64,000 nucleotides of DNA from Streptomyces sp. L2 (GTDB lineage Bacteria; Actinomycetota; Actinomycetes; Streptomycetales; Streptomycetaceae). Shown piece by piece: positions 60,450 to 64,000 of the stretch (the stretch's first letter is position 1; each line of letters starts with the position of its first letter). The DNA is taken from assembly GCF_004124325.1 (NCBI RefSeq), contig NZ_QBDT01000001.1, forward strand, positions 7,626,001 through 7,690,000, in the 5' to 3' direction. The translations under genes and the position numbers were made by a program. The notes beneath the pieces are model-generated. The model did no database searches, had not been told where the DNA came from, and saw nothing but the letters and a program-made list of their open reading frames with translations.

Positions 60450-61396
60450 TGAGCGCCAAGACCCTCGCCACCACCGGCCGGACCGCCGGGACCGGCTCCC
60501 GAGGCGGCCCACGCGCGGCGGCACCCCGGCCGCGCCCCGGCCTCGTCCGCCGCCCCGGCCGCCCGCACCGGCGCCCCTGCCGCCGCCCCGACTGGCTGGG
60601 CGGCCTCGGAGCCGCCGCCTGGCTGGTGATCGTGGCAGTGCCCCTGTACTACGTGCTGGCGTCCAGCCTGCGCGAGAAGAGCGACTACCTGGACGCGGGG
60701 CCCCTGTCCGTCCCGCACCACGTGGTGCTGTCCAACTACCGCACGGTCCTGGACTCCGGCTTCGCCGACTACCTGTGGAACAGCGTCCTGGTCACGGCGG
60801 CCACCGTCGCGTTGGTGCTCGCCCTGGCGCTGCCGGCGGCGTACGCCATCGTCCGCAGCCGCAGCCGGTTCGTCACGGCCGGCTTCTCGGTGATGCTGAT
60901 GGGCCTGGCGATCCCCGCGCAGGCCACGATCGTGCCGGTCTACCTGCTGATCACCCGGCTGCACGCCTACGACACGCTCACCGCGATCGTCCTGCCGACG
61001 GCCGCGTTCTCGCTGCCGATGGCGATCCTCGTGCTCACCTCCACCATGCGGGACATCCCCGGCGAGCTGTACGAGGCGATGACCGTGGACGGCGCGAACG
61101 CCACCCAGGTCCTGCGCTCCCTGGTGCTGCCCCTGACCCGGCCCGGCCTGGTCACCGTCGGCATCTACACCGCCCTCGGCGCCTGGAACGGCTTCATCTT
61201 CCCGCTGGTCCTCACCCAGAGCGAGGCCCACCGCACCGTGACCCTGGGCCTGTGGAACTACCAGGGCCAGCAGGGTGGCATCGACGTCCCCGCCACCATG
61301 GCCGCCGTCGTCCTGTCCCTGCTGCCGCTGCTCGCCGCCTACCTCGTCGGCCGCCGCCACCTGCTCAGCGGACTGACCGCCGGCTTCGGCAAGTAA
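60449..61396 (+). CDS. Sugar ABC transporter permease (MalG-like)
   Basis: A 315-residue permease. After a basic Arg/Pro-rich start of about 45 residues (RPRPGLVRRPGRPHRRPCRR) comes the six-helix domain (LGAAAWLVIVAVPLYYVLAS first). The EAA loop is ELYEAMTVDGANATQVLRSL followed by VLPLTRPGL. No ATPase gene is present in the operon; in Streptomyces such importers share the MsiK ATPase encoded elsewhere (established for maltose and cellobiose systems). Confidence 0.9.
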   Translation: MSAKTLATTGRTAGTGSRGGPRAAAPRPRPGLVRRPGRPHRRPCRRPDWLGGLGAAAWLVIVAVPLYYVLASSLREKSDYLDAGPLSVPHHVVLSNYRTVLDSGFADYLWNSVLVTAATVALVLALALPAAYAIVRSRSRFVTAGFSVMLMGLAIPAQATIVPVYLLITRLHAYDTLTAIVLPTAAFSLPMAILVLTSTMRDIPGELYEAMTVDGANATQVLRSLVLPLTRPGLVTVGIYTALGAWNGFIFPLVLTQSEAHRTVTLGLWNYQGQQGGIDVPATMAAVVLSLLPLLAAYLVGRRHLLSGLTAGFGK

Positions 61397-61427
61397 CCCC
61401 CGCACCCGGAAAGTCGGAAGGGCACCC

Positions 61428-63080
61428 ATGACCACCGAAGCCACCACGGCCGCCACCGCCTCCTCAGTACCCCCGGCAAACCGGTCCGGGACGATCACCA
61501 ACCCCGTCCTGCCCGGCTTCCACCCCGACCCGTCGATCCTGCGCGTCGGCGACGACTACTACCTCGCCACCTCCACCTTCGAATGGCACCCCGGTGTGCG
61601 CGTCCACCACTCACGCGACCTGGTCCACTGGCGCCCGCTGCCCGGAGCACTGGACGAGCGCCGGCTGCTGGACCTGTCCGGCGTCCCGGACTCCGGCGGC
61701 GTGTGGGCGCCCTGCCTGTCGTACGCGCACGGCCTGTTCCACCTGGTCTTCACCCGCGTGGACAACCACCACGGCGGCTGGTGGGACGCCCAGAACTACG
61801 TCACCACCGCCCCCACCGCCTCCGGCCCCTGGTCCGACCCGGTGCCCGTGCACGCCCGCGGCTTCGACCCCTCCCTCTTCCACGACGAGGACGGCGTCTG
61901 CTGGATGCTGTCGCTGACCGGGGACTGGCGCCCGCGCCGCGACCCCTTCGCCGGCATCCAGGCCCAGCGCTGGGACTGCGCCGCCGGCCGGCTCACCGGC
62001 GAGGTCCACATGCTGTTCCACGGCACCGGCGCGGGCGTCACCGAGGGCCCCCACCTGTACCGCCGCCACGGCTTCTACTACCTGATGACCGCGGAGGGCG
62101 GCACCTCCTGGGACCACCAAGTCACCGTCGCCCGCTCGCCCACCCTGCTCGGCCCCTACGAATCCGACCCCCACGGGCCCACCCTCACCTCGCGCCACCG
62201 CCCCGAACTCACCCTGCAGAAGGCGGGACACGGCAGCCTGGTCCGCACCCGGACCGGCGAGTGGTACCTGGCCCACCTCACCGGCCGCCCCGACACCCCG
62301 CGCGGCCGGTGCGTCCTCGGCAGGGAGACCGCCCTCCAGCGCGTGGAGTGGTCCGAGGACGGCTGGCCCCGGGTGGCGGGCGGCATCCCCGCCGACCGGA
62401 CACCCGCGCCCCGGCTGCCCGCGCACCCGTTTCCCGAGGAGCCCGCCCGCGACGACTTCGACGGCGACCGGCTCGGCCCGCACTGGGCCACCCTGCGCCG
62501 CCCGGCCACACCGGACTGGGCCGACCTCACCGCCCGCCCCTCCCACCTGCGCGTCCACGGCGGCCAGTCACCGCGCGGCCTGCGCACCCCCAGCCTGGTC
62601 GCCCGCCGCGCCGGCTCCTTCCACTGCTCCCTGGAAGCACCGGTCGACTTCGACGCCGCCGGCACCCAGCAACTCGCCGGTCTCACCGCGTACTACGACA
62701 CCCGCAACTGGCACTACGCCTACATCAGCCGCGACGACGGCGGCAGAAGAGTGCTGTCGGTCCTCACGTGCGACGACGGCAACCGGGTGGAGGGCGCCAC
62801 GGTCCCACTGCCGGACACCGGGCCCGTCGAACTGCGGGTGACCCTCGGCCTGCCGTACGTCGTCTTCCACCACCGCCCGCCAGGAGGGCAGTGGGCGGCG
62901 CTCGGGGCGCCGCTGGACGCGACGATCCTGTCCGACGAGTACGCCGGCGAGAAGCAGCCCCCCGAAGGCCGCGCCGCCAGCCCCGCCTTCACCGGCACCT
63001 TCCTCGGCCTCTGGGTCCAGGACATCGCCGCCGACGGCGCCTACGCCGACTTCGACCACGCCACCTACCGCGAGCACTGA
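61428..63080 (+). CDS. GH43-family glycosidase (beta-xylosidase / arabinofuranosidase type)
   Basis: A 550-residue cytoplasmic GH43 enzyme, no signal peptide. The N-terminal five-blade propeller has the base Asp in NPVLPGFHPDPSILRVGDDY, the second Asp in ARGFDPSLFHDEDGV and the acid Glu in GAGVTEGPHLYRRHGFYYLM. Residues about 340-550 form the beta-sandwich domain of the GH43_11/12 group. It would split xylo- or arabino-oligosaccharides brought in by the transporter. It is the last gene of the operon, 31 bp after the permease stop. A hairpin follows the stop. Confidence 0.92.
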   Translation: MTTEATTAATASSVPPANRSGTITNPVLPGFHPDPSILRVGDDYYLATSTFEWHPGVRVHHSRDLVHWRPLPGALDERRLLDLSGVPDSGGVWAPCLSYAHGLFHLVFTRVDNHHGGWWDAQNYVTTAPTASGPWSDPVPVHARGFDPSLFHDEDGVCWMLSLTGDWRPRRDPFAGIQAQRWDCAAGRLTGEVHMLFHGTGAGVTEGPHLYRRHGFYYLMTAEGGTSWDHQVTVARSPTLLGPYESDPHGPTLTSRHRPELTLQKAGHGSLVRTRTGEWYLAHLTGRPDTPRGRCVLGRETALQRVEWSEDGWPRVAGGIPADRTPAPRLPAHPFPEEPARDDFDGDRLGPHWATLRRPATPDWADLTARPSHLRVHGGQSPRGLRTPSLVARRAGSFHCSLEAPVDFDAAGTQQLAGLTAYYDTRNWHYAYISRDDGGRRVLSVLTCDDGNRVEGATVPLPDTGPVELRVTLGLPYVVFHHRPPGGQWAALGAPLDATILSDEYAGEKQPPEGRAASPAFTGTFLGLWVQDIAADGAYADFDHATYREH

Positions 63081-63096
63081 CCCGCCCCGAACGCCC

Positions 63097-63126
63097 GGCC
63101 GCCGCCGGGCCCTACCCGCGGCGGCC
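63097..63126 (+). terminator. Terminator of the sugar operon
   Basis: GGCCGCCGC-CGGG pairs with CCCGCGGCGGCC with one bulge around a CCCTA-type loop, starting 16 bases after the GH43 stop. The convergent secreted protein gene ends 18 bases further on, so it can act in both directions. Confidence 0.75.
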
Positions 63127-63143
63127 GGACCCGCTCCAGTTGA

Positions 63144-63605
63144 TCAACCGTAGTTCTGGACCCACACCTCGGTAGTGTGCTTCTTGCCGAAGACACCCAC
63201 ATCCGCGGTGTACGTGCCGCCTACCTTGGCATTGTTCATTCGGGTGTGAATCGTCTTTCCATTGCAGAGCCATTTCCTGGACCCATGGACCTCCTGGTAA
63301 TGCCCATTGATGCGTTGCAAGATCGCGATCCGGACCTTGGTTCCGTCACCGCCGTTCCAGCAACGGAAGGCGACCTGCAAGACCTTGGACCGGGACTTGA
63401 CGCTGGGTGTGTTCCAGTCTCCCTTTTTGGAACCGTGGTACAGGGTGAACCACCTGGCGGACGCCGACGCGGTGGGCGAGGTGATGGCCGTACCGGTGAC
63501 GGCCATGGTCGAGGCGGGAGCCGCTGTGGCGGGCGTTCCAAGAACGCCGCCGACGCCGAGCGCCGCCGTGGAGAGGACGACGACGGCTCGCTTGTGCACG
63601 TTCAT
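63144..63605 (-). CDS. Small secreted protein, unknown function
   Basis: A 153-residue exported protein with signal peptide MNVHKRAVVVLSTAALGVGG and a TPATAAPA-type cleavage site near residue 29. The mature part is basic and Trp/Gly/Thr-rich (FTLYHGSKKGDWNTPSVKSR, HYQEVHGSRKWLCNGKTIHT) with two cysteines that may form one disulfide. I do not recognise a family. Base composition is a little less GC-rich than its neighbours. It ends in VWVQNYG. It is convergent with the GH43 operon. Confidence 0.72.
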   Translation of the reverse strand: MNVHKRAVVVLSTAALGVGGVLGTPATAAPASTMAVTGTAITSPTASASARWFTLYHGSKKGDWNTPSVKSRSKVLQVAFRCWNGGDGTKVRIAILQRINGHYQEVHGSRKWLCNGKTIHTRMNNAKVGGTYTADVGVFGKKHTTEVWVQNYG

Positions 63606-63785
63606 GCTGGTGATTCCTCCGTTGGCGGATGGGGCAGGCCGATTGCGGCGCGGACCGCGCTGTTCGCGTCATCGCCGACCCTTTGTGCCCCCAGAACATA
63701 CGATCCGCCCACACGAGCTGCGTCCCACAAAGGGTTGATCTTCCGTACAGACCAGCGCGGTAGCCGCGGGGCTCCTGCGACTTCC

Positions 63786-63854
63786 GCGGTACGGCCGCGC
63801 GGTCGCCGGGTACGAGTTCGGGCCGCCGGGCTGATCGCCCGGCAAGGAGGGCTG
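63786..63854 (+). pseudogene. 3' fragment of a second desaturase-like gene
   Basis: The frame reads RYGRAVAGYEFGPPG, stop, SPGKEG, stop. It copies the last 20 codons of the desaturase-like gene ending at 56817 (DRAGYVFGPPGWSPGTEG), with Trp changed to a TGA stop at 63832-63834. No more of the gene precedes it, so it is an isolated remnant of a paralogue or of a duplication of the 56.8-kb region. Confidence 0.7.
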
Positions 63855-63865
63855 ACAACCGGCCA

Positions 63866-64000
63866 TCACTCAGTGCGGGGCGCGACGGTGTCCCGGGAGG
63901 CCGTGCCACCGGCGGAATCGCTGCCCACCGCCTGCCGGTAGTAGTCGGCGAGGCGGTGCCGCCCGGTGGCCGGGGAGACCACGTCGTGGGTGAGCACGGT
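63866..64000 (-). CDS. Partial gene, C-terminal end only
   Basis: The minus strand from the right window edge reads TVLTHDVVSPATGRHRLADY then YRQAVGSDSAGGTASRDTVA and PRTE, ending at a TGA at 63866-63868. The first 25 residues look like a conserved protein end, the rest a flexible tail. I cannot name the family from 44 residues. Confidence 0.5.
   Translation of the reverse strand, partial: TVLTHDVVSPATGRHRLADYYRQAVGSDSAGGTASRDTVAPRTE

Noticed and set aside
63786..63854. Selenocysteine or readthrough at the TGA in the desaturase-tail fragment
   Set aside because: Only 20 codons of the gene are present, no SECIS-like hairpin is evident, and the intact gene has Trp at that place, so simple decay is sufficient.
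1..64000. tRNA genes, rRNA genes, riboswitches, prophage modules, integrases and attachment sites
   Set aside because: I looked for cloverleaf ends with GTTCGA and CCA, for conserved riboswitch cores and for integrase or phage structural motifs, and found none that could be supported by reading alone.

Overview
The window looks like chromosomal DNA from a Streptomyces-type actinomycete. Third codon positions are overwhelmingly G/C, starts are often GTG, and regulators of the TetR, MarR, LacI, GntR, WYL, LysR and MmyB-type XRE families are dense. Secreted proteins carry long Ala-rich signal peptides, and the families present (DUF5133, DUF2568, DUF2071, Fic-like Doc toxin, LanC) are common in that genus. 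No core biosynthetic or ribosomal block is seen. Short accessory operons alternate with decayed genes, IS remnants and broken gene ends, which suggests a chromosome arm. This is inference; no telomere, tRNA, CRISPR array or intact mobile element is visible.

Layout. 1-3.6 kb: end of an APC permease, then decayed genes (an IF-1 paralogue, a LanC cyclase, a transposase end) and a small secreted protein. 3.7-5.8 kb: an ISL3 remnant, the 5' end of a LacI gene, a 51-bp tandem array, a GlnQ-like ATPase that starts inside the array, and a glutamine amidotransferase. 5.8-13 kb: a hydrolase fused to a second domain, DUF2071, three methyltransferases, a TetR/NAD-epimerase divergent pair and a GNAT gene with a stop codon. 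13-21.7 kb: a run of flavin monooxygenases, a VOC protein and their divergent regulators. 22-26 kb: a single-chain indolepyruvate:ferredoxin oxidoreductase. 26.3-29.2 kb: a three-gene SDR/SDR/tautomerase operon opposite an XRE regulator, with one perfect palindrome between them. 29-36 kb: alkaline phosphatase, a dead MFS transporter, LysR, cysteine dioxygenase and small proteins. 36-41 kb: a Doc/antitoxin pair, a Tet-repressor-like regulator with a flavin monooxygenase, a DUF4097-like lipoprotein and an orphan FAD subunit. 41-45 kb: an S53 protease and an FMN glutamate-synthase-like protein. 45-48 kb: MarR and several pseudogenes. 48-52 kb: a partly destroyed catabolic locus around a BetI-like TetR with three matching operators. 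52-54 kb: GntR/VOC/SDR. 54-57 kb: a TM2 protein fused end to end with a dead GH114 gene, then FadR and a sterol-desaturase-like protein. 57-63 kb: a LacI-controlled sugar ABC importer with a GH43 enzyme, followed by small secreted and partial genes.

Working together. The strongest functional units are: (a) regulator and oxidoreductase pairs on opposite strands, each with two inverted-repeat operators (9.45, 18.45, 20.93, 37.38 and 46.24 kb), which look like substrate-induced detoxification switches; (b) the GH43/ABC operon for uptake and hydrolysis of xylo- or arabino-oligosaccharides, which lacks its own ATPase; (c) the SDR/SDR/tautomerase operon; and (d) the remains of the TetR regulon at 48-52 kb. 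I found no single locus that I can call a new system with confidence. The most unusual observations are the chimeric LacI/repeat/GlnQ locus, the hydrolase fusion at 5.8 kb, the shared operators of the broken 48-52 kb locus and the many junctions between gene fragments.
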